DNA of 64,000 bases from Gammaproteobacteria bacterium (GTDB lineage: Bacteria; Pseudomonadota; Gammaproteobacteria; Pseudomonadales; Azotimanducaceae): contig NZGG01000009.1 in the NCBI GenBank assembly GCA_002690865.1, positions 115,317 to 179,316 on the forward strand. Reading direction: 5' to 3'. The notes beneath the pieces were generated by a model. That model had not been told where the DNA came from and did not search any database. It saw only the letters and a list, made by a program, of their open reading frames with translations. Positions 48,845-58,797 of this stretch are shown here, piece by piece (within the stretch, counting starts at the first letter, position 1; each line of letters opens with the position of its first letter). A program made the translations under genes and the position numbers.

Positions 48845-50956
48845 GTGAGGGAAACCTTGCTAACAATTGAAAGTTTTGCAACGAACCTAGGTGACTACCT
48901 TGAGCCCAGGCTTATACAACAAGTCAAAAGGGCCTATGATTTCGCAGAAGAAGCCCACAAAGGACAAAAGCGAGAATCCGGAGAGCCCTATATAACCCAT
49001 CCACTTGCGGTGGCCTCTATACTAGCAGAAATGCATATGGATCATCAGTGTCTGATGGCCGCACTAATGCATGATGTAATAGAAGACACCGGGATACCTA
49101 AACACACCATCGGGAAAGAATTCGATGAAGAAGTGGCTGATTTAGTGGATGGTGTAAGTAAACTCAATACAACATTATTCGATTCCAGAGCAACCGCACA
49201 AGCAGAAAATTTCCAAAAGATGGCGCTTGCGATGGCCAAAGACATTCGCGTAATTCTTGTGAAGTTAGCAGATCGACTTCACAACATGCAGACTTTAGGA
49301 GCACTAGAAGGGGAGCAACGGCGGCGTATCGCGCGGGAAACGTTGGAAATCTATGCACCTATTGCCTATCGCCTAGGCATGAATACTGTGAGAATAGAAC
49401 TTGAAGAACTAGGTTTTCGCGCGCTTTATCCACTGCGTTCGTCGATGATCGAAAAAGCCGTAAATAGGGCTAGGGGAAATAGGAAAGAAGTTGTTGCTAA
49501 TATTCGCGAGTCTATCTCTACTTGCCTAGAACGAGAGACCATTAAAGCTGAAGTTTTCGGTAGACAAAAACATCTTTATAGCATTTACGACAAAATGCGA
49601 AGCAAACACAAGTCGTTTTACGAAATTATGGACGTTTATGCTTTTAGAATAATTGTTGACAGTGTTGATAATTGCTATCGAACTCTTGGATCAATGCATA
49701 ATTTATATAAACCTGTAGCTGGAAGGTTTAAAGATTATATTGCAATCCCAAAAGCAAATGGTTACCAGTCTTTGCACACCACTTTGTTTGGCATGCATGG
49801 CTTACCAATTGAGATACAAATCCGTACACCCGAAATGGAAACAATGGCGAACGATGGAATAGCAGGGCACTGGCTATATAAATCTAATGAAGAGTCTAGT
49901 TCCAATGTTAGAACTAGGGAATGGATGAGAGATTTACTCGAAATTCAGCAAAGCGCTGGAAACTCTCTCGAATTTATAGAGAACGTAAAAATAGACTTAT
50001 TCCCAGACGAGGTCTATGTTTTCACCCCGGTTGGCGATATCTATGATTTAGCACAAGGATCGACTCCGATAGACTTTGCATACGCAGTACACACGGATAT
50101 TGGTAACACGTGTGTCGCTTGTCGAATCGATAGACGACTCGCTCCTCTCAGCGCGACACTAGAAAGTGGGCAGACAGTAGAGATAATTAATGCTCCCGGC
50201 GCACAACCTAACCCAGCATGGCTTAATTTTGCCATATCGGGTAAAGCAAGAAGTAGCATCAGGCATGCTCTTAAAAATCAGCAAAAAAGTGAATCTATCA
50301 CTCTTGGTCACCGGCTTTTGGAAAGAACACTGAAGTCTTTTAACACATCTTTAGAAACTATCCCCGCCCAAAAAATACAAATCGCTTTAGATGATAGGAA
50401 TATAGAAAGTCTTGATGAGCTTCTGAGTCAGATTGGTCTGGGTAATCAAATCGCATATGTTATTGCCAAACAACTTGTTACAGAGGATACGGGGCAGGTC
50501 GAAAACTTAGGTCCACTAGCCATAATGGGTTCGGAAGGCCTGATCGTGACCTACGCCCGATGTTGCAAACCAATTCCGGGTGACCCTGTCATGGGTCATG
50601 TTAGTGCTGGGCGCGGTATCGTCATCCACATAGATAATTGCAAAAACATACTACATCGTATTCAGGATAAGCCAGACGAAGTGATGGCTGTCCGATGGGA
50701 CGATACCATTGATCAAGAATTTTCCGTTGAACTGCGCCTCGAGCTCGAGCACGCCAAGGGAATTATCGCCATTATTGCCTCATATATCACAAATGAAGAT
50801 GCAAACATCGAAGGAATTAGTATGATCGAAAAAGATGCCAGACTAGGCATCATCAACGTAACTATTTCCATAAGAGACCGCGTCCACCTTGCGCAAGTTA
50901 TTAAGCGCTTAAGGCTTCTAAAAGCTATTACGCGGATCACACGTGTACGAAGTTGA
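48845..50956 (+). CDS. spoT: bifunctional (p)ppGpp synthetase/hydrolase
   Basis: Controls the stringent response alarmone. HD hydrolase domain (H76-D77 in LMHDVIEDTG), synthetase domain with GRFKDYIAIPKANGYQSLHTT, TGS domain (VYVFTPVGDIYDLAQGSTPIDFAYAVHTDIG), then the conserved YARCCKPIPGDPVMGHVSAGRGIVIH block and a C-terminal ACT domain. Both catalytic sites look intact by motif. Start is GTG; 703 aa. A separate RelA is not in the window. Confidence 0.96.
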   Translation: MRETLLTIESFATNLGDYLEPRLIQQVKRAYDFAEEAHKGQKRESGEPYITHPLAVASILAEMHMDHQCLMAALMHDVIEDTGIPKHTIGKEFDEEVADLVDGVSKLNTTLFDSRATAQAENFQKMALAMAKDIRVILVKLADRLHNMQTLGALEGEQRRRIARETLEIYAPIAYRLGMNTVRIELEELGFRALYPLRSSMIEKAVNRARGNRKEVVANIRESISTCLERETIKAEVFGRQKHLYSIYDKMRSKHKSFYEIMDVYAFRIIVDSVDNCYRTLGSMHNLYKPVAGRFKDYIAIPKANGYQSLHTTLFGMHGLPIEIQIRTPEMETMANDGIAGHWLYKSNEESSSNVRTREWMRDLLEIQQSAGNSLEFIENVKIDLFPDEVYVFTPVGDIYDLAQGSTPIDFAYAVHTDIGNTCVACRIDRRLAPLSATLESGQTVEIINAPGAQPNPAWLNFAISGKARSSIRHALKNQQKSESITLGHRLLERTLKSFNTSLETIPAQKIQIALDDRNIESLDELLSQIGLGNQIAYVIAKQLVTEDTGQVENLGPLAIMGSEGLIVTYARCCKPIPGDPVMGHVSAGRGIVIHIDNCKNILHRIQDKPDEVMAVRWDDTIDQEFSVELRLELEHAKGIIAIIASYITNEDANIEGISMIEKDARLGIINVTISIRDRVHLAQVIKRLRLLKAITRITRVRS

Positions 50957-50962
50957 ACAGTT

Positions 50963-51346
50963 ATGAAAAATAAAAATTCAGTTTCTACCAATGATGCACC
51001 ACTTGCTATTGGTACCTATTCACAGGCAATTATCACTCGGTCCACAGTTTATATAAGTGGTCAAATTCCCCTTGACTCAGAATCAATGGAATTAGTGGGG
51101 CCAGATATTGATCTACAAGTTAAACAGGTAATGAAAAATCTTGGCGCTATTTGCCAAAATGCCGGTGGCTCTCTTAACTCAGTAGTGAAATTTACTGTTT
51201 TCATGACTAATCTTGATCATTTCGCTACCGTAAATCGCGTAATGCAGGAATTTCTACAAAAACCATATCCAGCTCGCTCATTGGTGCAAGTAACTGCACT
51301 CCCTAAACAAGCAGATATTGAAATTGACGCTATAATGGAACTTTAA
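50963..51346 (+). CDS. ridA: RidA family enamine/imine deaminase
   Basis: Trimeric enzyme detoxifying reactive 2-aminoacrylate. Family blocks APLAIGTYSQAIITRSTVYISGQIPLD, VVKFTVFMTNLDHFATVN and PARSLVQVTALPKQADIEIDAI with the substrate-binding Arg are present. Length is 127 aa. It lies 6 bp after spoT and 2 bp before recG. Confidence 0.94.
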   Translation: MKNKNSVSTNDAPLAIGTYSQAIITRSTVYISGQIPLDSESMELVGPDIDLQVKQVMKNLGAICQNAGGSLNSVVKFTVFMTNLDHFATVNRVMQEFLQKPYPARSLVQVTALPKQADIEIDAIMEL

Positions 51347-51348
51347 TT

Positions 51349-53394
51349 GTGCTGACAAATAGGTCAGTTTCCGAGTTAAGAGGTGTTGGGCCCTCAATAG
51401 CCGAAAAACTTTCACGACTGAGTATTTATAATCTACAAGATATTCTATTTCATCTGCCACTTCGCTATGAAGATAGAACCCGAATTACAGCGATTAGCAA
51501 CGTCAACACAGGACAAACTGCTGTTCTAGAGGGCAAAATAATTTCAGCTCGATTTCAGTACGGTAGACGTCGCAGCTTACTGGCATGCCTTGAAGATGAT
51601 ACAGGGAAAATTGGGCTTCGGTTCTTTCACTTTACGAAAGCTCAGCATAATAGCCTGATGGGCACCGAGCTCGTCCGCATATTCGGAGAGGCTCGACGAG
51701 GTGCCTCAGGACTAGAAATTTATCATCCACAATATGAAAACGTCAGCGTAAGCAAGCCTTTGCCTAAAACACTTACTCCAGTTTATCCAACAACCGATGG
51801 GATCAGTCAGGGACGTTATCGAGCATTGATAGAACAAGTACTGACGATACTGAAGGTCAGCCCCCTGATTGAACTTATTGCTGAAGGAATATCGATCAAT
51901 GAAGCGCTCCAATTAATTCATAACCCGCCAGTCGATGCAGATGTCACCGCCCTCATCGAAGGGAACCATCCAGTACAGAGAAAACTAGCGTTTGAAGAGT
52001 TAGTAGCACACCACAGCAGCCTGTGCTTTCTTAGAGACCAGATAAATAAGCAAAGAGCTGTTAACTTTGCCGCTCCAAGTAGCATGTGTGCGAAATTAAT
52101 TGCTAACCTTGGCTTTGAGTTAACAAAGGCGCAACAACGCGTTCTTCTCGAAATAAATAGTGATTTATCTCGCAATAATCCAATGTTGCGTTTGTTACAA
52201 GGTGATGTAGGTTCTGGGAAAACAATCATTGCAGCGGTGGCCGCTGTTCATGCCCATGAAAATGGGCTACAAACTGCCTTGATGGCACCGACTGAAGTGT
52301 TAGCGGAGCAACATTTAGGGACTTTTAATGAATGGCTAGCGCCACTAGGAATCAAGATCGCATGGCTTTCAGGGAAGATCAAAGGGAACGTGCGCAATAA
52401 AGAACTACAAAAGATCAAGAATGGCAGTGCCCAAATAATTATTGGGACCCATGCTTTGTTTCAAAAAGATGTAATATTTAAAAGATTAGGATTAATAATA
52501 ATTGATGAACAACATCGATTCGGAGTTCATCAAAGGCTTGCCCTTAAACAGAAAGGGACAGTTGCACATATAAATCCTCACCAACTGATTATGACGGCAA
52601 CACCAATCCCTCGCACGCTAACAATGACCTTGTACGCTGATATGGATGTATCAATGATTGATGAGCTACCCCCCGGTAGAACTAAGGTAACGACTACTGT
52701 ACTAGCCGATACCAGAAGAGGAGCCGTCATTGAACGTATTCAGTCTCAATGTGCAAGAGGAAAACAAGCATATTGGGTTTGCACCCTGATTGAGGAATCA
52801 GATGTTTTAGAGAGTACGGCTGCCGAAGCAACTCTAACAGAATTAACTAAAACCTTACCGAAACTTTCAATTGGTCTTATTCATGGACGTATGAAGCATG
52901 CAGAGAAAGCGGACATTATGGATAAGTTTAAACAAGGCAGGGTGGATCTCTTAGTGGCAACAACTGTAATTGAAGTTGGAGTGGATGTACCCAACGCATC
53001 ATTGATCGTCATTGAAAATTCGGAACGTCTGGGTTTAGCTCAGTTACATCAACTGCGGGGTAGGGTGGGGCGTGGCCTGACTGAAAGTCACTGTGTGCTG
53101 CTATACCATTCACCGCTTGGCGAACTGAGCAAGCGCAGACTAGAAGTTATGCGTAGCAGTAATGATGGGTTTTTTATCGCTGAAGAAGATTTAAAAATAC
53201 GTGGTCCGGGAGAGCTGCTTGGAAGTAAACAATCTGGTGCTCTCCAGTTTAAGATAGCTGATTTGACTCGCGACAGCGACTTACTTCCAGGAGTAAAAGT
53301 TAAATCAGAACAATTGTTTGAAACCGATAACGAAAAAATAGATATGCTCATTAACCGATGGACTTCAATACCCGAAGAATTGAGTCAAGTCTGA
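51349..53394 (+). CDS. recG: ATP-dependent DNA helicase RecG
   Basis: Remodels stalled forks and branched DNA. N-terminal wedge domain (VSELRGVGPSIAEKL), Walker A LLQGDVGSGKTIIAA, DEQH box IIIDEQHRFGVHQR, motif III TATPIPRT and C-terminal LGLAQLHQLRGRVGRG. Length is 681 aa, start GTG. It converges on the symporter gene with only 1 base between. Confidence 0.96.
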   Translation: MLTNRSVSELRGVGPSIAEKLSRLSIYNLQDILFHLPLRYEDRTRITAISNVNTGQTAVLEGKIISARFQYGRRRSLLACLEDDTGKIGLRFFHFTKAQHNSLMGTELVRIFGEARRGASGLEIYHPQYENVSVSKPLPKTLTPVYPTTDGISQGRYRALIEQVLTILKVSPLIELIAEGISINEALQLIHNPPVDADVTALIEGNHPVQRKLAFEELVAHHSSLCFLRDQINKQRAVNFAAPSSMCAKLIANLGFELTKAQQRVLLEINSDLSRNNPMLRLLQGDVGSGKTIIAAVAAVHAHENGLQTALMAPTEVLAEQHLGTFNEWLAPLGIKIAWLSGKIKGNVRNKELQKIKNGSAQIIIGTHALFQKDVIFKRLGLIIIDEQHRFGVHQRLALKQKGTVAHINPHQLIMTATPIPRTLTMTLYADMDVSMIDELPPGRTKVTTTVLADTRRGAVIERIQSQCARGKQAYWVCTLIEESDVLESTAAEATLTELTKTLPKLSIGLIHGRMKHAEKADIMDKFKQGRVDLLVATTVIEVGVDVPNASLIVIENSERLGLAQLHQLRGRVGRGLTESHCVLLYHSPLGELSKRRLEVMRSSNDGFFIAEEDLKIRGPGELLGSKQSGALQFKIADLTRDSDLLPGVKVKSEQLFETDNEKIDMLINRWTSIPEELSQV

Positions 53395-53395
53395 T

Positions 53396-54649
53396 TTAAG
53401 ACCTTTTTCCCATAAAAATATCCTCATCAAATTTACCTTCTGTTCGTCCTACAATTGTTGAAACAGCTGCGTCTCCCGTTACATTAATAGCCGTACGAAT
53501 CATATCTAATAAGCGATCAACACCAATAATAAGAGCGATGCCTTCAACTGGAAGACCAACTTGTTGGAGAACAAGAGCAAGCGTTATCAGTCCAACGCCT
53601 GGCACTCCAGCTGTTCCGATCGACGCCAAGGTCGCTGTTAGTATCACCATAAGATATCCGGTCAATGAGATATCAATATTATATGCTTGGGCTATAAATA
53701 CAGTTGCTACGCCCTGCATTATTGCCGTGCCATCCATATTTATGGTTGCTCCGAGGGGAACGGTAAAGGAAGCAACTTCATTCTTAACACCGATACGATG
53801 TTTCACTGCTTCAAGAGTAATCGGTAAAGTGGCATTACTAGAGGAAGTACTAAAAGCATAAGCCATAACTGGAGAAAATCGCTTATAAAACGTAATAGGA
53901 TTCAATCTTGCGAGAACACGCACGAGAATACTATAAGTCAGCAAAAAGTGCAGGAGCAATACAAAAATTACAGTCAGAAAATATTTAATCAGGTCAGTGA
54001 TCGCACTTAACCCCATATTAGCGAACAGTGTCACCATAAGACAAAAGACACCAACCGGAGCTACACTCATCATCATTAAAATTAATCGCATAATGACTTC
54101 ATTCCAGTCAGTTAGCGATGTGCGAACTCGAATGCCTATATCGCCACAACGACTAATGGCTACACCTACCAAAATCGCAAACACTATGACCTGGAGCATA
54201 TTCCCGTCAACCATCGATTTTAGGGGATTAGTAGGGAAAATATTAATAAGTACCTGCTTGAGAGAGGGGGCTTCTTTGGCCACAAATTCAGTTGAAGTGA
54301 CAAGATCAATGCCCAGACCTGGATTGACTGTGGTCGCGACCGTAAGAGCTAACGTTATAGCTATTGCAGTAGTGAACATATAAAGACCTAAGGTCTTCAG
54401 TCCAATTCTACCCATACTTGATCCGTCTGAGAGATTACTAGCACCGCAAACAAGGGAGAAGAAGACCAATGGCACAACAAGCAGCTTTAAACTTGCAATA
54501 AATATCTGACCACCGAGATCAAAGACCCCATTAATCAAAAAAATTGAGATAAAGCCGTCATTGACCCCTATGCTATGAAAAAGTGAACCAATGAACAGGC
54601 CTGCAACCATACCAATTAAGATATTTCTAGTAAGCTTTGTTCTGTTCAT
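53396..54649 (-). CDS. dicarboxylate/amino acid:cation symporter (DAACS family)
   Basis: Multi-helix inner-membrane carrier. The re-entrant loop serine motif STSSSNATLPITLEAV and NMDGTAIMQGVATVF are family hallmarks (GltP/DctA/SdcS); GTAGVPGVG and GVDRLLDMIRTAINVTGDAAVSTIV close the protein. Length is 417 aa. Substrate (glutamate, aspartate or C4-dicarboxylate) cannot be assigned. Rubredoxin lies 3 bp upstream of its start on the same strand. Confidence 0.9.
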   Translation of the reverse strand: MNRTKLTRNILIGMVAGLFIGSLFHSIGVNDGFISIFLINGVFDLGGQIFIASLKLLVVPLVFFSLVCGASNLSDGSSMGRIGLKTLGLYMFTTAIAITLALTVATTVNPGLGIDLVTSTEFVAKEAPSLKQVLINIFPTNPLKSMVDGNMLQVIVFAILVGVAISRCGDIGIRVRTSLTDWNEVIMRLILMMMSVAPVGVFCLMVTLFANMGLSAITDLIKYFLTVIFVLLLHFLLTYSILVRVLARLNPITFYKRFSPVMAYAFSTSSSNATLPITLEAVKHRIGVKNEVASFTVPLGATINMDGTAIMQGVATVFIAQAYNIDISLTGYLMVILTATLASIGTAGVPGVGLITLALVLQQVGLPVEGIALIIGVDRLLDMIRTAINVTGDAAVSTIVGRTEGKFDEDIFMGKRS

Positions 54650-54652
54650 AAT

Positions 54653-54820
54653 TTAAGCTACCTCCACCATATCAAAGTCATCCTTTGTCACACCGCATTC
54701 AGGACAGCACCAATCATCAGGAATATCGATCCAACGGGTCCCAGCTACAATACCTTCTGACTCAAGACCTTTCGCTTCGTCGTAAATAAAACCACATACG
54801 ATACATTGCCACTTCTTCAT
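54653..54820 (-). CDS. rubA: rubredoxin
   Basis: 55-aa iron protein with the paired knuckles [13 protein letters not shown] and [13 protein letters not shown], the four-Cys iron site, and the conserved WIDIPDDW aromatic segment. A small electron carrier, in relatives serving alkane hydroxylases or detoxification. The ATG at 54820 is followed at once by the KKWQC opening. Its redox partner is not nearby. Confidence 0.95.
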   Translation of the reverse strand: MKKWQCIVCGFIYDEAKGLESEGIVAGTRWIDIPDDWCCPECGVTKDDFDMVEVA

Positions 54821-54909
54821 ACATTACCTCAATAATTAAAGTGCCAAACTTCTGATTGAAGGCAGAATTTAGAAAAGTATACTAACTCATTTCCAACGAG
54901 CACGACAGA

Positions 54910-55821
54910 ATGGCTCGATTTAACCAGAAGTGGTTCGCACGCAACATAGCATTTCCGCGTTGCTTTTACTTTATGCGCTTAGCACGCCTAGATAAGCCTA
55001 TTGGCAGCTACCTTTTGCTGTGGCCAACCTTAACTGCGCTTTGGTTAGCCTCAAAAGGATGGCCAGGTTGGCATCTATTCCTAGTTTTCACTTTAGGCAC
55101 ATTGCTTACCCGATCTGCCGGTTGCGTGGTTAATGATATTGCAGATCGTAAATTTGACGGGCTAGTTAAACGCACTATGGATCGACCTATCGCAAAAGGT
55201 GATGTGAAAGTGTCTGAGGCCCTTATTTTTGCCGCGTTATTATGTCTATTAGCGCTACTCCTAGTACTGAGCACTAATGTAAACACGATCATACTTGCGA
55301 CCCTAGGAGCGGTAGTCGCAGGAATTTATCCCTACATGAAGCGTTATATCTATATGCCCCAAATCATTTTAGGCATAGCCTTTTCCTTTGGTATCCCAAT
55401 GGGATTTACGGCGGTAAATAGTGATGTGAGTAAACTTACTGGTTTACTTTTCATAGCAAATATCATTTGGACAGTTAGTTATGATACTGAGTATGCAATG
55501 GTAGATAGAGATGATGACCTAAAGTTAGGACTTAAATCTTCAGCCATTCTTTTTAGCGAGTTAGATAGATTAATAATTGGTGCACTACAAATATTCTTTC
55601 TAAGCTCCTTGTTACTGATTTGGAAAATAGCCGAACTGCACTGGCCGTTTTTGATCGGCGTAGCAATATCAGTGGGTTTATTTCTATATCAACAATTTCT
55701 AATCAAGAACCGAGAGCGTAATCGTTGTTTTCAGGCCTTCCTGAATAATCACTGGGTTGGACTAGCGCTTTTTTTGGCTGTCGCTATCGACCTCTTCCTC
55801 TATCCTGAAGGAGTAATCTAA
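54910..55821 (+). CDS. ubiA: 4-hydroxybenzoate octaprenyltransferase
   Basis: Membrane prenyltransferase committing 4-hydroxybenzoate to ubiquinone. The two Asp-rich motifs are NDIADRKFDGLVKRTMDRP and DTEYAMVDRDDD, inside a bundle of about eight helices. Length is 303 aa. ubiC, commonly adjacent, is missing, so chorismate lyase must lie elsewhere or be replaced. Its stop codon overlaps the likely dctQ start. Confidence 0.95.
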   Translation: MARFNQKWFARNIAFPRCFYFMRLARLDKPIGSYLLLWPTLTALWLASKGWPGWHLFLVFTLGTLLTRSAGCVVNDIADRKFDGLVKRTMDRPIAKGDVKVSEALIFAALLCLLALLLVLSTNVNTIILATLGAVVAGIYPYMKRYIYMPQIILGIAFSFGIPMGFTAVNSDVSKLTGLLFIANIIWTVSYDTEYAMVDRDDDLKLGLKSSAILFSELDRLIIGALQIFFLSSLLLIWKIAELHWPFLIGVAISVGLFLYQQFLIKNRERNRCFQAFLNNHWVGLALFLAVAIDLFLYPEGVI

Positions 55822-56339
55822 TTCAAAATACAATTGCTATTATCGACAATATCTCCGAATGGATAGGCAACTCGATTGCCTGGCTTACTATAGCGATGTT
55901 ATTTGCAACTTGTTGCATTGTCTTAGCGAGATATGTGCTAAACATCGGTTCAATCGCTATGCAAGAAGCGGTGATGTATATGCATGGTGCTGTTTTTATG
56001 CTTGGTATTCCCTATACACTTAAGCATCGCGCTCATGTTCGAGTAGACATTTTTCATCAAAAACTGTCAACCCAAGGAAAAGCCCTTGTTGAGATCCTTG
56101 GTATATTAGTTTTTCTTTTCCCAGTATCTATTTTTCTATTTCTCAGTAGCCTTGATTATGTCTCCTTCTCATGGACAGTTCGCGAAACCTCAGCGATGCC
56201 GGGAGGGCTTCCTGGGGTGTTCATTATCAAGACTCTAATCCCTACCATGGCTTTATTACTATTCTTACAAGGTACGGCAGAGTTACTTAGAAATATAGTT
56301 ATATTGCGGGGAAAGATGTCGATCGAGGAGGCTAAATGA
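55821..56339 (+). CDS. dctQ: TRAP transporter small permease, DctQ-like (apparent ATT start)
   Basis: Four-helix small subunit of a TRAP transporter with ARYVLNIGSIAMQEAVMYMHG and KHRAHVRVDIF. Homology continues upstream of the first ATG (55896) through IIDNISEWIGNSIAWLTI, the first membrane helix. In that frame no ATG, GTG or TTG exists back to the stop at 55806. ATT at 55821 has AAGGAG 7 bases upstream and overlaps the ubiA TAA, so I infer an ATT start (172 aa). The gene ends in an ATGA overlap with dctM. Confidence 0.85.
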   Translation: MQNTIAIIDNISEWIGNSIAWLTIAMLFATCCIVLARYVLNIGSIAMQEAVMYMHGAVFMLGIPYTLKHRAHVRVDIFHQKLSTQGKALVEILGILVFLFPVSIFLFLSSLDYVSFSWTVRETSAMPGGLPGVFIIKTLIPTMALLLFLQGTAELLRNIVILRGKMSIEEAK

Positions 56340-57694
56340 TCGAGTATGCTTCTTTAATCATGGTCGGTGTCGTTTTTCTTCTATTACTTTTGGGCTACCC
56401 TGTTGCACTAACATTAGCCGGCACGGCCCTAATGGCATCACTAGTTGGGGTTATCTCAGGTACTTTTGACATCGCTTTTTTAAATGCGTCTCCGAACAGA
56501 CTATTCGGGATTATCTCTAATCAAACTTTAATTGCTGTGCCCTTATTTATCCTGATGGGAGTAATTCTAGAGAAATCTAAGATCGCTGAAAGACTACTTG
56601 AATCAATGAGTAATCTCTTTGGTTCATTACCTGGTGGTCTAGGATTCGCTGTCACAATAGTTGGAATGTTAATGGCAGCAAGCACCGGTATCGTAGGTGC
56701 CACGGTGGTTACGATGGGACTGATGTCACTACCATCGATGCTGCGAGCGAAATATGATCCTAGTTTAGCTACTGGAACCATCTGCGCTACTGGAACCCTA
56801 GGACAAATTATCCCGCCCTCAATTGCGCTCGTTCTACTAGGGGATGTCCTATCCAATGCTTATCAACAAGCCCAACTGGGTCAGGGTATATTCAATCCGA
56901 AGACTGTTTCTGTTGGGGATTTATTTGCAGGGGCCATAATCCCGGGACTGATCCTTGTTTTCCTTTATGCTTGCTATGTACTGGTTACAGCGTTAGTTAA
57001 TCCTGGAAGGGCACCTATCGCAAAAACCGAACGCGTTGACTTTATTCAATTAGCAACAAGCATCTCACCACCCCTCCTGCTAATTCTGGCAGTGCTGGGG
57101 TCAATCTTGTTAGGGGTTGCGACACCAACAGAAGCAGCAGGGGTCGGAGCCTTCGGGGCGCTTCTTCTGGCAGCTCGCTCTATCGGCATCGAAGAATTGA
57201 AACAAATCAGTCGATCAACCACGAAAACCACCTCGATGGTGTTTTTTATACTAATTGGTGCTTCTGTATTTTCTCTAGTTTTCCGTGGTTATGGTGGAGA
57301 TGAGCTGGTACACAGTCTCTTCGAGGATATGCCCGGTGGCGCCACAGGCGCGGTCATAGTTGTGATGCTCGTGATCTTTTTACTGGGGTTTATCCTAGAT
57401 TTCATAGAGATAACTTTTGTCGTTATTCCCATTGTAGGACCAGTCCTCATGACCATGGGTTTCGATCCCATTTGGCTAGGAATCATGATCGCAATTAATC
57501 TACAAACATCTTTCCTGACTCCACCGTTCGGATTCTCTCTTTTTTACTTAAGGGGAGTAGCTCCAGATAGCGTTTCTACAATTGAAATCTATCGCGGTGT
57601 TATTCCTTTTATTGTGATACAAGTATTGATGTTATTTGTCCTGGCATGGCAACCCAGCCTCGCGACTTGGTTACCCTCTTTATTATATTCCTAG
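56336..57694 (+). CDS. dctM: TRAP transporter large permease DctM
   Basis: Large 12-helix subunit catalysing sodium-driven uptake. Motifs include GYPVALTLAGTALMA, PLFILMGVILEKS, the TRAP signature GTLGQIIPPSIALVLLGD and ATPTEAAGVGAFGALLLA, and NLQTSFLTPPFGFSLFYLRG. Length is 452 aa. Coupled to dctQ; convergent with dctP. Confidence 0.95.
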   Translation: MIEYASLIMVGVVFLLLLLGYPVALTLAGTALMASLVGVISGTFDIAFLNASPNRLFGIISNQTLIAVPLFILMGVILEKSKIAERLLESMSNLFGSLPGGLGFAVTIVGMLMAASTGIVGATVVTMGLMSLPSMLRAKYDPSLATGTICATGTLGQIIPPSIALVLLGDVLSNAYQQAQLGQGIFNPKTVSVGDLFAGAIIPGLILVFLYACYVLVTALVNPGRAPIAKTERVDFIQLATSISPPLLLILAVLGSILLGVATPTEAAGVGAFGALLLAARSIGIEELKQISRSTTKTTSMVFFILIGASVFSLVFRGYGGDELVHSLFEDMPGGATGAVIVVMLVIFLLGFILDFIEITFVVIPIVGPVLMTMGFDPIWLGIMIAINLQTSFLTPPFGFSLFYLRGVAPDSVSTIEIYRGVIPFIVIQVLMLFVLAWQPSLATWLPSLLYS

Positions 57695-57701
57695 TCTATA
57701 A

Positions 57702-58787
57702 CTAGCGGGCATTTATGTAAGCCTTTTCAGAAATTTCATGGAAATCCACAACACCCTGGTAATACTCCATAAAAGATTCGTAGATTCGTATCGATAAAGG
57801 ATCATCGTCTATAATTTCTTTTGTAACTTCCTGAGAAAGTTTTTTGAAGACTGCTATAACGTCATCTGGGAGACGCCTAACCTCTACTCCATGTTTTTCT
57901 ACAAGCTCTACTAAAGCCGCATTATTTCGGGCAGTATATTCTGCCAACATATCAAGACTCGATGATAATGCTGCTACTCTCAAAATCTCTTGTAAATCTT
58001 CAGGAAGAGTTTCGTACGCCTCCTTGTTTATAATAACCTCAAGCGCCGGTCCTGGTTCTTGCCAACCAGGATAATAGTAATACTTAGCCACCTGGTGAAG
58101 GCCGAAAGCGAGGTCATTATATGGACCAACCCACTCTGCTGCATCAATAACGCCAGTCTGGAGACTTGTGAAAATCTCTCCACCTGGCGTCTGTACCGTC
58201 TCACCACCAGCACGGTCAAATACCTCACCACCAAGTCCCGGTATCCTCATCTTCATTCCCTCAATATCAGAAATAGAGTTAATTTCTTTATTGAACCATC
58301 CAGCCATCTGCACTCCAGTATTTCCTCCAGGCATTGGAACAAGATTGAATCGATCATACAATTCTGTCCATAGCTCCATACCACCACCATATAACAACCA
58401 ACCATTCATCTCCTGTGCAGTCAATCCAAAGGGAATTGCTGTAAAAAATTGTGCTATCGGTACTTTGCCTTTCCAATAGTACGCAGCACCATGTCCCATT
58501 TGAACGGTACCTTGAGACACAGCTTCAAAAACCTCCATCGCAGGAACAATCTCACCTGCACCATAAACTTTAATATTGAGGCGGCCATTACTCATTTTAG
58601 CCACTCTAGTTGCCAAAGTTTCCGGTGCAATACCTAACCCTGGAAAGTTTTTTGGCCAAGTTGTAACCATTCTCCAATTATAGATCGTTTCACTATTTAG
58701 CTTATTTACGACACTGGTGTGCTCCTCTTCGGTACAACCGACCAAAACAATTAAAAATACAACTAAGCAAATAAGTCGATAAAACAT
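57702..58787 (-). CDS. dctP: TRAP transporter solute-binding lipoprotein DctP (TakP-like)
   Basis: Periplasmic substrate receptor. Signal peptide with lipobox LVGC predicts a lipid anchor (start ATG 58787, 361 aa). The mature part has WRMVTTWPKNFPGLG, GRLNIKVYGAGEIVPAMEVFEAV, MGHGAAYYWKGK, MRIPGLGGEV and EWVGPYNDLAFG, the pattern of the 2-oxoacid (TakP) subgroup often labelled mannitol/chloroaromatic. The conserved arginine in KMRIPG contacts the carboxylate. It faces dctQM in convergent orientation, unusual as the three are normally codirectional. Confidence 0.9.
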   Translation of the reverse strand: MFYRLICLVVFLIVLVGCTEEEHTSVVNKLNSETIYNWRMVTTWPKNFPGLGIAPETLATRVAKMSNGRLNIKVYGAGEIVPAMEVFEAVSQGTVQMGHGAAYYWKGKVPIAQFFTAIPFGLTAQEMNGWLLYGGGMELWTELYDRFNLVPMPGGNTGVQMAGWFNKEINSISDIEGMKMRIPGLGGEVFDRAGGETVQTPGGEIFTSLQTGVIDAAEWVGPYNDLAFGLHQVAKYYYYPGWQEPGPALEVIINKEAYETLPEDLQEILRVAALSSSLDMLAEYTARNNAALVELVEKHGVEVRRLPDDVIAVFKKLSQEVTKEIIDDDPLSIRIYESFMEYYQGVVDFHEISEKAYINAR

Positions 58788-58797
58788 ATAATGACTC

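Noticed and set aside
53538..54383. Plus-strand ORFs of about 107 and 128 codons
   Set aside because: They lie wholly antisense to the DAACS symporter gene, whose motifs are certain; composition is typical of antisense shadows.
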